DNA from: Babylonia areolata
Taxonomy: Eukaryota > Mollusca > Gastropoda > Neogastropoda > Buccinidae
DNA length: 64,000 nt
NCBI RefSeq assembly: GCF_041734735.1
Contig: NC_134879.1
Span: 7,987,310-8,051,309 of the forward strand
Direction: 5' to 3'
Positions 1 through 12,079 of this stretch are shown here, piece by piece. A model generated the notes under the pieces. It was not told the origin of the DNA, did no database searches, and saw only the letters and a list, made by a program, of their open reading frames with translations. A program made the translations under genes and the position numbers. Positions within the stretch are counted from its first letter, which is position 1, and each line of letters begins with the position of its first letter.

Positions 1-11
1 TGAAGGCCTGG

Positions 12-1870
12 ATGTTGGCATACACTGCCTCACTCCAGGAAGATTCTACCCCAGAGGCCTCTTCGGCTAGTGAAGACTCTGCGCAGCAGAAGAAGGAACC
101 ACAAGTTGTTTGGCCTCAGAGGATGCCCCGCATCTCTGTTTTCAGTGGCGTGTCAGCAAAGGAAACAGATACAACTTACGACTTGTGGCGTTTTGAGGTG
201 GAATGTCTCAAGGCCGAGGACCACAAAGAGCATGTGGTGCTAGAGGCAGTCCGACGATCGCTTTGGGGGGAGGCTGCCAGAGTGGCAATGCGACTTGGAA
301 CCACTGCAAGCCTTTCAGAGCTCCTTTCCAAGTTTGAAAGTATTTATGGTGTAGTCCAGGCCAAGGAGACCCTGATGGCATCTTTTTACTCAGCTCACCA
401 GGATAAAACTGAAACAGTATCTGCATGGGGATGTAGAATAGAGGACCTGTGGACACGGGCGATGAAGACCAGCAAGCTTACAGAGGAGGAATCACGCGAA
501 GCTCTACGATCCAAGTTCTGGGATGGACTGCGGCAAGATCTGAAAGACAGGTCTGGGCACAAGTATGACACAATCAAAGATTTTGATGACCTCAGACGCG
601 TCCTCAGGGAGCTCGAACTGGACTCAAACCCCAAGAAGGCAGAGGCTAAGGTAGTCCAGTCAGTGGACGGAACGGAACTCCAAGCTCTGAGAGCTGAGTT
701 AAGGCAGCTGAAAGCGCAGCTGAGTTCAACCAAACATACCCAACCAGACCCACGTCAGCAGCCAAATCAGAGTATAAGGAACCAAAGCATATATGGACAG
801 TCACGATCAACTGGTCAAGGGACTCCGCCACAACGTGAAGTGAAGTGCTGTCGCTGTGGCCAACTGGGACACATCAAAAAGGGGTGTAGAGTGCAGATGC
901 TACCATCACATCCTTTAAATGGACAGGGGTTTTTCCAGCAGGGGCAGCCAGCAGACCCTTCCAACCGCCAACGCCCAACCGAGTCAACGATGATTGGGGA
1001 TAGCAATGAAGTGAGTGTGGAAATTGAAGGAAAGACAACTGCAGCTCTACTGGATACTGGCTCAACAGTGTCCACGGTCAGTGAGCATTTCTACAAAACT
1101 CGCCTCTCTCATCTCCGCCTTCAGCCATTACAACACGTGCTCCATATAGAATGCGCAGATGGAGAGCTCCTTCCATACAGAGGCTACATTATCGCTCAGA
1201 TTTCAGCAAGAGGTGCGGGAGTAGCGGAGGGTTGCACACAGGAATGTATTTTGCTTGTAGTACCTGACAGCCGATACAATAACACAGTACCTCTCCTGAT
1301 AGGCACAAATGTCTTGGCACACTTTCTTCACCTGAGTCGTGAGCGTCATGGTTGTCGATTTCTACAGCTCGGGAAGCTGCACACACCATGGTACCTCTCA
1401 TTCAGATGCATGGTCCTGTGTGACAAAGAACTCCAGAGGAACAACAATCGACTGGGGTTGGCACGCAGTGCTCAGAGGGAAGACATAGTAGTGAGGCCCA
1501 ACAGCACGGTGATAGTGACTGGCATTGTCGACAAGCCGATGGACTATGAGCCGACATGTGCCATACTGCAGCCCATGAATGACAGTGACCTAGGAGAACT
1601 GGTAGACATCACGCCTACATTGGTGAACTACCAAGGAAAGAAAAATGGCTTCATTGATGTTCATGTGTCAAACACAACCACTCAGACTGTTGTCATCCCT
1701 CCACGCACTATTCTTGGTGAACTTCAGCCAGTAAAGCGGGCAGCAGTGAACTGTGCAGATGAGACGGACTCAGAGTCATTTATGGCTCATATTGAGATAG
1801 CCGATACTTTGTCTGAGGAACAAGCACTCAAGCGCTCACCAGAACTTTGCCAAAGACACAACAGACATTG
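12..1870 (+). mobile_element. gag and protease region of the gypsy element
   Basis: The gag part (about 12-900) has a helical capsid-like section and ends in a zinc knuckle that reads CRCGQLGHIKKGC near 846-890, which in this family packages RNA. The protease (about 1000-1330) carries LLDTGSTVSTVS, the retropepsin active-site type. Gag and protease appear in one long reading frame. The capsid-like part, with YDLWRFEVECL and a block of conserved Leu/Trp, resembles the gag type related to PNMA genes. That resemblance is from memory and not tested. Confidence 0.85.
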
Positions 1871-1889
1871 GGGGAACGTCACGTGTGGA

Positions 1890-3240
1890 ACATGAGATAA
1901 AGCTCACCAATGACATCCCATTTAAGGAACGACACAGAAGAATCCCACCAGGCATGTACGACCAGGTAAAGGAACACCTCCAGCAGATGCTGGACAGTGG
2001 AATCCTACGTCATTCACACTCCCCATGGTCGTCAAACGTTGTCTGGGTGAAGAAGAAAGATGGGTCACTCCGACAATGCGTGGATTTCCGACAGCTCAAT
2101 GCCAGGACAGTAAAAGACTCTTATGCCTTACCCCGAGTCGAGGAGCTCTTAGACGCACTTGCGGGTGCGAAGTACTTCACAGTCCTTGATTTGAAAAGCG
2201 GGTACCACCAGGTAGAGATCGTGGAGGAGCACAAAGAGCGGACAGCATTCAGTGTGGCTCCACTCGGATTTTTTAGTACAACAGGATGGCCATGGGACTG
2301 GCCAATGCACCTTCAACCTACCAGAGGCTGATGGAGGAGTGTCTGGGAGACCTTCACCTGCATATCTGTCTCGTCTTTTTGGATGATATCATCATCTTCT
2401 CTGACACTTTCGAGGAGCACTTGGAGCGTGTCGAGCAAGTCCTGCAGCGTCTTGCAGAGAATGGCCTTAAACTGAACGCCAAGAAATGTTCCTTTTGTAA
2501 GGATAAAGTGAAGTACATTGGACACATTGTTTCAGCTGAGGGTATTGAGACAGACCCAGAGAAGTGTGAGAAAGTCCGCAACTGGCCAACACCTAAAAGG
2601 CCTGAGGATGTTCGACGATTTCTGGGTTTTGCGGGCTATTATCGTCGCTTTGTCCCTGGTTTCTCCAAGATTTCCAAGCCACTGACCGACCTCATGCCAA
2701 GCCCTCTGAAAGGCAACAAGAGGAAGAAGAGGAAGGCTGACAGGAGGGCACCAGTAAGGTAAAAATGGGGGCAAGAGGAGGAGACTGCATTCCAGAAGCT
2801 AAAAGATGCGTTGACATCTCCACCAGTTCTGGGATTCCCAGACTACGAGCAGCCTTTTGAAGTTCACACTGATGCGAGTATAAGTGGACTAGGGGCGGTA
2901 CTGTACCAGACTCAGGGAGGCCAGAAGAGGGTGCTGAGCTATGCAAGCAGGGGATTGAGCAAGTCTGAGAGGAACTACCCAGCTCACAAACTGGAATTTC
3001 TAGGCTTAAAATGGGCCATCACCGACAAATTCAGTGACTACCTGTACGGTCATCAGTTTACTGTTTTTACTGACAACAATCCACTCACCTATGTACTGTC
3101 AACAGCAAAGCTTGATGCAACAGGGCATCGCTGGCTCGCAGCACTGGCAAGCTACAACTTTGACATCAAGTACCGACCAGGCCTTAACAATGCTGATGCC
3201 GATGCATTGTCACGCCTGCCAGCAGCAGGAGAGCCACAGG
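1890..3240 (+). mobile_element. reverse transcriptase and RNase H region of the gypsy element
   Basis: RT hallmarks in order are LRQCVDFRQLNA, YFTVLDLKSGYHQV and the catalytic FLDDIIIFS. RRFLGFAGYYRRFV follows, the usual connection segment of Ty3/gypsy RTs. RNase H (about 2830-3200) has VHTDASISGLGAVL and FTDNNPLTYVL, followed by the DALSRLP motif that usually ends this domain. The region belongs to a broken fossil copy. Family assignment is secure and the clade is not resolved. Confidence 0.9.
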
Positions 3241-3539
3241 AAGACCGCCATATCTCGTCCGATCTGGTGAAGGCTGTATGCAACTCTACACAGCCAGAAT
3301 CATATCTCGAGTGTCTGTCACTCAGTGCACAAGTGGTGGATGATAACTTCAGTGCCGGGGGTCAGAGCCTTGGGAGACTGAGTGATCAGGACATCAGGGA
3401 TGCACAGAAAAAAGACCCTGTGTTGGGCCTATGGATTGGGTCTCTGGAGAAAACCAAGGAACCACCCTCTCACACGCCAGCACAAGGACCTCATCGTACA
3501 CTGCACCGCATAGCCAACAAGTTGAAGATGGTGAACGGA

Positions 3540-4640
3540 GTGCTGTACCGGGAGGTGGAAGTCAGCGAGCAGTTAAGGAAGCAACTTGTGCTACCAGCCC
3601 AGTACATTCCAACCGTCCTGCAAGAGCTCCATGATAAGGTTGGACACCCTGGAAGAGACCGCACATTGAGTCTTCTACGTGACAGGTTCTTCTGGCATGG
3701 AATGTCAAACGACGTAGAAGAGTGGATCAAGAAGTGCCCAAGGTGCATACGCCGCAAAACGCCAGTCAACGCCAGAGCGCCATTGGTTAATGTTGTGACA
3801 ACCCACCCACTAGAGTTGGTATGTGTTGATTACCTGACTCTAGAGACTTCAAAGGGAGGCTTCCAGAATGTGTTGGTACTGACAGACCACTTCACACGCT
3901 ATGCAGTTGTCGTTCCAATGAAGAACCAAACAGCAAAGACAACAGCACAAGCCATCTACGACAACTTCGTGATTCATTATGGTATCCCACAGCGACTGCA
4001 TTCAGACCAAGGGGCGAACTTCGAAAGTAGGACTATTCAAGAGCTCTGCCAAGTGACAGGATGTCAGAAGTCACGCACAACACCATACCACCCTATGGGC
4101 AATGGAATGTGTGAACGCTTCAATCGAACACTTCTTGACATGCTGGGGACATTGGAGCCACACCAGAAATCTGACTGGAAGAAGTACATCGCCACATTGG
4201 TTCACGCGTACAACTGCACCAGACATGAATCTACAGGCTTCTCACCATATGCACTCATGTTTGGGCGTGACCCTAACCTACCAGTGGACCTCACTTTTGG
4301 TTTGGGACACCATGAGGAGTCAGGAGGATTTTCAAGCAAGTATGCTGATGCCCTGCGGACACGGCTACAGACGTCATTCAACTTGGCTTCAGAAGCAGCA
4401 CAGAGAGCAAGAGAGAAGCAAAAGAGGAGTTATGACATGAAGTCAAGAGGTGCAGCTGTGGAAGTAGGCGACCGTGTTCTGGTCAGGGTGGTCGCATTTG
4501 ACGGCAAGCATAAGCTTGCTGACAAATGGGAGGAAGAGGTGTACAAAGTCCTCCAGAAACCGAACAGGGACATACCAGTCTTTGTTGTGCAGCGAGAAGA
4601 TGGTGTAGGGAGAAAAAGGACTGCACCGCAACCTTTTGCT
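3540..4640 (+). mobile_element. integrase region of the gypsy element
   Basis: An HHCC zinc-binding module (HDKVGHPGRDRT then CPRCIRRKT) comes before the rve core. The core shows LVCVDYLTLE, the second Asp in HSDQGANFES, and the Glu in MCERFNRTLLDML, matching D,D35,E. The C-terminal part (VEVGDRVLVRV) is the short GPY/F-like tail of gypsy integrases. The acidic stretch at about 4640-5140 comes next and its role is unknown. Confidence 0.9.
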
Positions 4641-5614
4641 GCCACTTGAAGTTGAACTCCGAAAATCAGAGGATGGCCAGGAAAAAGATGCTCAACAGCT
4701 CAGACACAAGCAGAGAAAATCCCGACGCCTTAGACACAGACAGCAACATACATCTGAAACGGAAAGCAGTGACTCAAGTGTCGAACCACTAGTTGTCCCA
4801 GAGACAACTAGAGAGAGTAGAAGGGGAAGTTCTGAGGAACAGGAAGATCCGGGTGGGGACGCCCATCACTCTGATCAGGACGTCACGGAGAACGTGCTTG
4901 ATGGGGACTTGGATCAAGCTCAGGAACTGGGTACCCAGGATACACTGCCAGAGGAGGCAGTAGCAGATCTGCAGGAACCTGTGGATCAGCCAGAAGAGGT
5001 GGTGTCGGAGGCTGGGGAATCAGCTGAAGAAGAAAAGGAGGATAAGCCACGTCAGCCACCCAAACCGATGCCCAGACGGTCAATCGGAGGACGACAAAGA
5101 AAGCTACCTGCTTGGATGACTTCTGGGGACTTTGTGATGGATCAGTGACTGTCAGCATCAACAAGGGATCCACAGCCGCAGAGACCAGGAAGAAAAGCAG
5201 AGCCATCAGCAGTAGCAGTGCAAGGAGATTGGTTCCAGAAGATGGAATATCTCAAACAGATGAATCAGACACTGGAGAAATGGCAGAAGATACCAGAATG
5301 GATGGTCAAAGCATGTTTGGGGGTTTTCATGCCAGATGTACTCACATGAACATTTAAGTAGTGCTATGCGATTTGTTTCATGTTTTGAAAACCGGTAGGT
5401 TGTTAAGTCTAATTTTGAAAGTGTGAAGGCTGTTTTGAGGGAAAGCAATTCCCTATTTTTTGACAAGTGTATAGTTTTGAACCTTTGGAGGTCAGAATTG
5501 TGGATTGTTTTTTTTTTTTAAATGTTGTAATGTGCAAATCCTATAATTTTTTTCTCGTGTTTTAAGACAATTATTTCAAATGACGAGGGCGTCATTTCTC
5601 AACAGGGAGGTATA

Positions 5615-6821
5615 TGTGGTAGGGATATTATAGAGATAGATAATTATGTTTATGAGTACGAGTTTATGAGTAAGGGAGCTAATTAATACACCAGGTTAAA
5701 TATCATCCAAGGGTTAGTTGCTTCCCCTGTTTATTCTCATTCGGTTTCTCCCACTATTCTTATTTGGATTTAGGCATATTCTGATACGGTTAGGTTTGAA
5801 TGAAAAACAGTTCACTGGATGCAGGCCACAGGACAGTTTAGCGCGCGTTGTCTGGGGAGCAGAAGGGGTCTTGGCCGGTGTGACTTGCTTCCATGCTGGA
5901 GGGTAGTGAAGTTACTTACTACCCGTACCCGGATGGTCAGACTGGCGGTCAGTGTGGTGTACACATGTGCCTCTGCTACACTCGTGGGGTATGTGTCATC
6001 TCTGTTATGACTTGAGATATTTTGTTTGTTTATTTTGTTGGATAACTGTAACCTAACTTAGTTATCAGTAACTAAGTGATTTATGGTATGCTTATATTAC
6101 AGTTGTTATTGGAAACATAACTGCTGGGTTTTGAAGGAAAAATTGTGAATTAATTATGCTCAGCAAGTATGGTTGGACTATTATTAATTAGGTTTCTGGT
6201 ATGGCGGAAATCTTAGTTGGTATGTGGTAAACTGGTTGACAAGCCTTGCCTATTTTTGAGTGATTATATAATACTGAACTGTGTTCGTGCAGTATGGTTA
6301 GGGTATGGATGGTGATGATTATTATTATTGCTACTGCTACTGTCAATGTTTTTTTTTGAGGTTTGCCTAAGAGTTTAAGTTGAAATGAAAAATGTAATTC
6401 TTCACTAAGATAATAGTGGAGTGTGTGTATTACTATTGAGGATAGACTAAATTATTATTGTGACAATTTTATTATTCTACATTCACTCATTATTTTAGGT
6501 TAGTAAAGTTAGAGGTAATTTGATTGGTAACTGCAACTATTAATCTTAGCCAAGAGATATGTTGGCTGACGTGTGATTGGAGAGAAAGAGTAAAGAGTGA
6601 TAGTATGGATTTTAATATAAGAATTTATAAAGAGCACTTATAGTGCAGCAGCTGTAACACACGGGGTTGGGTTTTGTGTGTGTGTGTTGCAGGGATTTGT
6701 CTTCGTTTGTTTTGTTCCCTTTTCTTGTGGATGGTTCATGGGAATAAAGGTGTCCGTCTTGAACCGAACCCCGACTCTGGTGTGGTGTGGTGAACGAGAC
6801 GCATACACGCACCCTGTTACA
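5615..6821 (+). repeat. candidate 3' LTR of the gypsy element (~1.2 kb)
   Basis: The segment starts with TGTGGTAGGG just after a purine-rich tract (AACAGGGAGG) that could prime plus-strand synthesis, and ends in CCCTGTTACA, giving TG...CA borders. A poly(A)-like signal (GGAATAAAGG) lies near 6741, about 80 bp before the end. Only one LTR is in the window, so the borders are inferred from motifs and not from a pairwise match. Confidence 0.6.
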
Positions 6822-7639
6822 ATTACGAAGACCATTTACACCGCTCACACGTGAATGGGACACCATAGTATTTTCTCCCCGCATTTTCTGCTCTGTGCTG
6901 ACATTGGGGCGCAATCATAAGCGAATAGGAATACATCCTTACTTCACATCGTTCGTCACAGGAAAGGCTTCTGACTTGTAGCCATCATCCAAAACCTTCA
7001 CCATCATGGAACTTCTGAACTATCATGATCAACTTGCTAGGGTAGCAAAATTTCATTATCTTCCACAAGCAAGACAATTCGAGTGTGTCAATGACAAAGC
7101 ACACACACACACACTCTCTCTCTCTCTCTCTCGACATCCATGATAGTAGATTAATTTTGCACAGTTGTATTTTGAGGCAAGAACTGAAAAAAGGATTTCA
7201 TTTAGCATAAAAAGTTTGGTAAGGAAGTCTTATCCTGAAGGCAGGACCAAGCATTAGCTACAGGCTTGGATCAGAAGGATCACTTACATCTGAAGCTAGA
7301 GTGCTATTGTGTTTTTTCTAAAAAGATTTCTTTTTTAAACATAGTATGTGTGGTGTAGCAGACCTCAACATGTCTAAATGATCAACATTGATGATTGAGA
7401 CAGTTCAATGGACAAATTGTGTTCTCTTACACAGTGTTTTGTGCGTGTTTGTTCTTAAAAAAAAAAAGAAGAAAAGTCAGCAGTCTGTAACCAAGTTTTC
7501 AACCCAGATGATTTTTCTTTTATCTTAGCTCCAGTTTCTCAACGTGTCACTGTGTCAGGACAAATACATATATACACTACACCATATCTGCTGGGCAGAG
7601 TCCTGACAGCAGTATAACCCAACATGCAAGACAGGCCTT
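6822..7639. other. intergenic, no gene seen
   Basis: The first ~150 bp after the LTR end is mixed-composition flank. A short CA tract followed by a CT tract lies at 7099-7132. I see no coding signature or TE motif in the rest. Confidence 0.5.
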
Positions 7640-7840
7640 GAGTGCATACATACATATTCATGTATCTATTAGAGTGGATTTCTTCCACAGAAATTTGCTA
7701 GATGACAACACTTTCGTTGCCATGAGTTCTTTTTCAATGTGCCAGGTGCATGCTGCACATGGGACCTCAGTTTATTGTCTCATCCAAATGACCAGACACT
7801 GATTTTTCCAGTCAAACTTGGTAGAAAAGGAAAAACCCTC
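7640..7840 (-). mobile_element. SINE-B fragment
   Basis: On the minus strand this reads GATGAGACAATAAACTGAGG, then the CATGTGCAGCATGCAC block, a degraded GGCAACGAAAGTGTTG block and a TCCACTCTAATAG block. These are the middle modules of the family seen complete at 19378-19750. Head and tail are missing. Confidence 0.75.
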
Positions 7841-8892
7841 ATTCTGCCTCCTTCCTCTTTTACCTAAATATCAAAGAACTATTCCTCACAACCACTGGTG
7901 ACTGTACTGCTTTGCCAAACTTTATTTTGGTTTTTAAATTTTTCATTTTTTTTTTATCATGCAGTTGACCTTAACTGAATGTGCTTCAAAGCTTAGATCT
8001 TACAGCAGTCAGATCTGAGTTGGAACATTCAAGAAAAGCATGCATTAATGCATTCCACAACACACTTCCACCCTCTTGTGAGGAGGTGGATGATCATTAA
8101 AAGTCAAATACAAATGACATGGGACAATCTTTATTTTATTCCCTTCCCCTTTCAGTGTTCCATTTTCTACACAAGTCCTTGAATGTGTACATTCAGACAT
8201 ACACAAGATTTCACATTCCATAACATTACAATATGTGACTAAGAGTAACACTATGAATCAACTTGCACAGTCATGAAAACATAAAAAAATGATCATGAAT
8301 ATGAAAGACTTTGTCCCTCATTCTGTTTTAATCATACCTTTGACTAAAAACATGTTGCAGTGAGTTGGAGACACAAGCACAATGAAATTTCATTTCAAAA
8401 TGAGTATTTGGGAAAAACAGAAATCCACGCAATAGAATCCAAAAAGCACAATTATTTCTGTTCGCTGCATAATTTTTTGCATTGAATTTAAGAAATTTTC
8501 AAAAAATAAAACATAACTAATTTACACAAACACATGCACTGACTTTCATCCTCTTCCTTGAAAAGAACTATTGCATTCCATTCTCTGAAATAATCTTGAA
8601 TAATCAGTGACTTCACATCTGTTAACATGGGGCTGTGAAAACTGTTCAAGAATTGCACATCTCCCTCAACAACTAATGAAAGCTTACTTCACTCACGTGT
8701 TTGTGTGGAGACAAATGGTAGAAATGCACAGACTTTGTGACCAGACATAATAGTGACAGACTCCTGACATCACTGATTTTTCAGAGACAGGTTATTCACT
8801 AAGCCATTACATGTATTTTAATAATTACTTATCACACCCACATCAGCCTATCTTAATACTGACTTATTTAAACATCTTTTCTAAATGCTTTG
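7841..8892. other. intergenic, AT-rich, no gene seen
   Basis: AT-rich sequence without convincing open frames, RNA genes or repeat borders. Confidence 0.4.
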
Positions 8893-9553
8893 TCTTTTTT
8901 GTTTTATTTTTTTGTTTGGTCCTATTATCTGCAGTTTCAGTGGCATTACTCACACGCCACTCATTCCCATACCCCCCATACACAGACACATCCAGTTTCA
9001 TCTGTCACAGTCCCAGCGTCAGCAGTCCAAACAGAACCATGTTAGGTCGCCAGAAGGCCACACACCAAAGGACAAACTGCACTGCTGCTAATTTGTCCAT
9101 TATTCTGCGAACACTGAAGACTGACAGACCTTCACCTCAAGCATGGAAGTAGAGGGGGATTGAAAATGAGAACACCATGAGAGAAGGGCATGAAAGCTGA
9201 CAGAATTTATGACTTTAAAATTTTTCTTTAATGATGATGCAGGAGAGGATGTTGATATTGCTACAAAACTTTATTAGATTTGGGACTTCATGACAAGGCT
9301 ATACTCTACATTTCCTGTGATGTTATCCTGGTGTAAACCAGGCTTGAGAGATACAGACTCTTGCAGTGTTGGTCAGAATAGCATCTGTAAAGTGGACGAT
9401 ACTTGACTGTGTGGTCCCAGTCTTCCCATTTAAGTCCATAGCACACTAAACTCAGGGTAGGTGCCAGCTGCAGGCTGAAAAACCCACATTCACTGAGAAC
9501 TGAAACTGCCTATTCCCAGCTGTCAGCCGGCAATGCTAACCACTTCGCCATGG
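8893..9553 (-). mobile_element. SINE-L copy, full length
   Basis: On the minus strand it begins with a tRNA-like head (GGCGAAGTGGTTAGCATTG). It runs through the same modules as the copies at 23890 and 36307: CTTAAATGGGAAGACTGGGA, GTAGAGTATAGCCTTGTCAT, GGTGTGTGGCCTTCTGGCGA and GTAATGCCACTGAAAC. It ends in an A-rich tail, seen on the plus strand as the T-rich run at 8893-8920. About 660 bp is long for a SINE. It has no open frame of note. Confidence 0.82.
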
Positions 9554-9865
9554 CATCTGGTTTGTCTTTGTATATCTGTACATTTAACACTGACTGGTCT
9601 GCTAAAATACTTGTTTAGAAAACAGCTAATGTGCCAAGCAGACCCTTTATTTTTATTACATTCTTTTTGTGTTTTTTACTTGGACAGTCTTCTGGGAGAA
9701 TCTGAATATGTGGCAGTCATATACAGATGTATATGTGTGTGTGTGTGCATGTGCGTGCGCGCTACTAAATTCTATCAAAATTTCTTCAGAAGCAATACAC
9801 TAACAAAGAGAGAAATAACAACCAACTCCTATTCATGAGTTACGACATACATGTTTGACACGTAA

Positions 9866-10443
9866 CCCTTTGAGCCCTGACCACCGCTTTACCGGTGGTG
9901 GGGAAGGGTGGCAAAATGCCTGGCCACCGGTTGAGCGGTGCGTAAACACTTGTGTCGTGTTTTGCTATTGGTTGACTTATATTGAAGAGCCAATCAGAAA
10001 AACCGTAATATTCCGACGCCAGCGAACACAGTACCAACATTGCCACGCCCCCTCACTGTGTTTTGTGCATGTGCTTTGGATAAAAAAGATCGATTTCTAC
10101 CATGAAGCGTGCAGAGTCTCAACCTGACACGCCTCCTTTGATCAACTGATTCTGCATGCTCAGATTCATTTGACATCACTATCTGTAGCAAAATCATCCG
10201 ATTCGAATTCCACCTATCACAGTAATCATTGTCATACTCTACTTCTGATAAATCATCAAGCATATCAATTACTTGCTGCATTGTGTACAGTTGTTTTCTC
10301 GCACGTTTTGTCCCTGATTTCTGCCCTGACGGGCCAGGTTGAGACTCTGCACGCTTCAAGTGTTTACGCACTGCTCAACCGGTGGCCGGGCATTATGTCA
10401 TTTTTCTCTGCCACCGGTAAAGCGGTGGTCAGGGCTCAAAGGG
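9866..10443. mobile_element. piggyBac-like foldback element, non-autonomous
   Basis: The ends are inverted copies of a 33-bp sequence beginning CCCTTTGAGCCCTGACCACC. A second block (GGCCACCGGTTGAGC plus GTGCGTAAACACTTG) is also inverted, and so is a 23-bp coding block at 10104-10126 and 10335-10357. Both halves are therefore 5' ends of the same transposon facing each other. The left half has ATG then KRAESQP. The right half, on the minus strand, continues as KRAESQPGPSGQKSGTKRAR and an acidic SEVEYDND stretch, the style of piggyBac transposase N-termini. Flanks are TAA on the left and TTTAA on the right, near the TTAA target of the superfamily. The left arm holds ~150 bp of leader missing from the right arm. 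Confidence 0.8.
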
Positions 10444-10869
10444 TTTAATACCAATTATTTGCAAATTTTGGCTCAGGAGCTCAGGCAGAAGGGTTAAAAT
10501 TGCTCAGGAACTCAGGGCTCAAAGGGTTAAATGGGCAACCAACCCTTCAGGTAACAATTGGGTCCACTGTTTCAGTTCCTTCGAACACAACAGCATCATT
10601 CCTCTTAATAATTAGGATCTGGATTTCACTTGTACAATAAACATACAACATAAGCACTAAACTAAAAAAAAACAGAGCAAAGGTTATTTTGTGTTTTGCA
10701 GATCAATGTGAATGTTAGACTGACATGGTAAAAGCTGCGAGTCTGTGAAATAGAGTTGCGCTCAAACCAGAGCCATGCTAACAAAATTCACATGTGGTCA
10801 GTCAGCTCATCTATGAACTGTGTTAGACCCTTTATTGTCTTTCCATGGAAAACTATCCTCTTCAGTCAA
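10444..10869. other. flank with an extra TTAA-type transposon end
   Basis: GGGCTCAAAGGGTTAA at 10515-10530 repeats the outermost end of the piggyBac-like element, this time with an intact TTAA, about 75 bp beyond its right end. It may be a fragment of a second copy. The rest shows nothing recognisable. Confidence 0.45.
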
Positions 10870-11250
10870 ATTCCTGCTCTCGCCTTTGCTTTGAAGTTTG
10901 ACTGGAAAATCAAACTGAGCGTCTTGGCATTCAGATGAGACGATAAACCCAGGTCCCATGTGCAGCACCCACTTCGTGCACTTAAAAAGAATACTTGGTA
11001 AGAAAGTGTTGTCCTTTGGCAAAATTTCTTCAGAGGGAATCCACTCTGATAAGTACAAATGCATGCAATCAAAGCCTGACTAAGCATGCTGGGTAATGCT
11101 GTTGGTCAGGCATCTGCAAAGCAGATGTGATGTATGGGTAATGCTGTTGGTCAGGCATCTGCAAAGCAGATGTGATGTAGCATATATGGATTTGTCTGAA
11201 AGCAGTGACACCTCCTTGAGAAACTGAAACTGGTCATATTACCTAAAGGT
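10870..11250 (+). mobile_element. SINE-B variant with alternative 3' tail and internal duplication
   Basis: The middle carries AGATGAGACGATAAACCCAG, GTGCAGCACCCAC and GGGAATCCACTCTGATAAG. Instead of the usual tail it ends with AAGCCTGACTAAGCATGCTG, GTTGGTCAGGCATCTGC and a CCTCCTTGAGAAACTGAAAC end. A 44-bp stretch at 11091-11134 is repeated exactly at 11136-11179, so that duplication is recent. The tRNA-like head is not visible. Confidence 0.75.
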
Positions 11251-12079
11251 TGAGAACCACACAGCCGGTTTTACAGTCATCCCAGCAGTGAATTCATATC
11301 AACTGTGTCTAGGGCTCAGCAAAGGCAGGTGGGGCCCAATCCTCTCCTTCCACTTTTATAACAGAGTTCCCCAACAGAAGTCAGGTATCCATTTACACCT
11401 GCTTGGGGGAGGGGGGGGGGGGAACCAGAGTGAAGTGCCTTTTTCAAGGACACACCACCATGCTGAAACGGGGCCTCCAACCCTATGACTGGTGAACGAA
11501 GATCAGGAAGTCAGATGCCTGATCAATCCCCACTGTCACCATTCCTTTTTTTTCTTCTTTTTTTCTTAAATCACCCTAAGCAAGTATCAATATTCAACAT
11601 GATTAAAAAACAAACATCAAAAACAAAAACAAAAAAACAACAAAACCCAACTGATTATACAATAAGATGGTGAAATGTAGGAGGCAAAATGACATCTGAA
11701 TGGGATGTGCAAGGACTGGTGATGATGGCACTGTAGTCGAAGGACTCATAACAATGCCCACAACAGCATTTTCCAGTACTGTTCATCTCATGTCCTGGGG
11801 CAGAAATAAATGATTTCACTTTGTACAGCATTGACTGCTACCTAAATCAATATCTTCTTACTGGCATCTGTTTTTTCATATTTTACTTTGTAAATAGAGT
11901 TTCTTTCACGGACTGTTGGAAAAATAAATATATTCTTTTATCTAATAAAATACCTCATGTAAGAATCCAAGAAAAACAAAACCAAACCAACAGCAACAAA
12001 AACCACACAAAGATAATCAAATCCTCTACCAAAACAACATACAGATATATGCATCCATCTTCTTTCCTATCACTAATAT
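11251..12079. other. intergenic, low complexity
   Basis: Holds a G run near 11406, T-rich and A-rich runs, and no gene or clear repeat that I recognise. Confidence 0.4.

Larger units (their letters stand above)
1..6821 (+). mobile_element. Ty3/gypsy-type LTR retrotransposon (5' end outside the window)
   Basis: Gag, protease, reverse transcriptase, RNase H and integrase follow one another in the Ty3/gypsy order, and a candidate 3' LTR closes the element. Visible landmarks are a CX2CX4HX4C zinc knuckle, a DTG protease motif, FLDD in the RT, TDAS and TDNN in RNase H, and an HHCC plus D,D35,E integrase. A Glu-rich, acidic stretch follows the integrase before a purine-rich run at 5601-5610. Long open stretches remain, so the copy is fairly young, but it is broken, with about two or three interruptions. 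The 5' LTR lies outside the window, so LTR divergence cannot date it. No chromodomain is obvious. The gag has the WRFEVECL-type helix seen in PNMA-like Ty3 gags. Confidence 0.93.

Noticed and set aside
10170-10448. 92-codon plus-strand frame
   Set aside because: It lies inside the piggyBac-like foldback element opposite the real N-terminal scrap.
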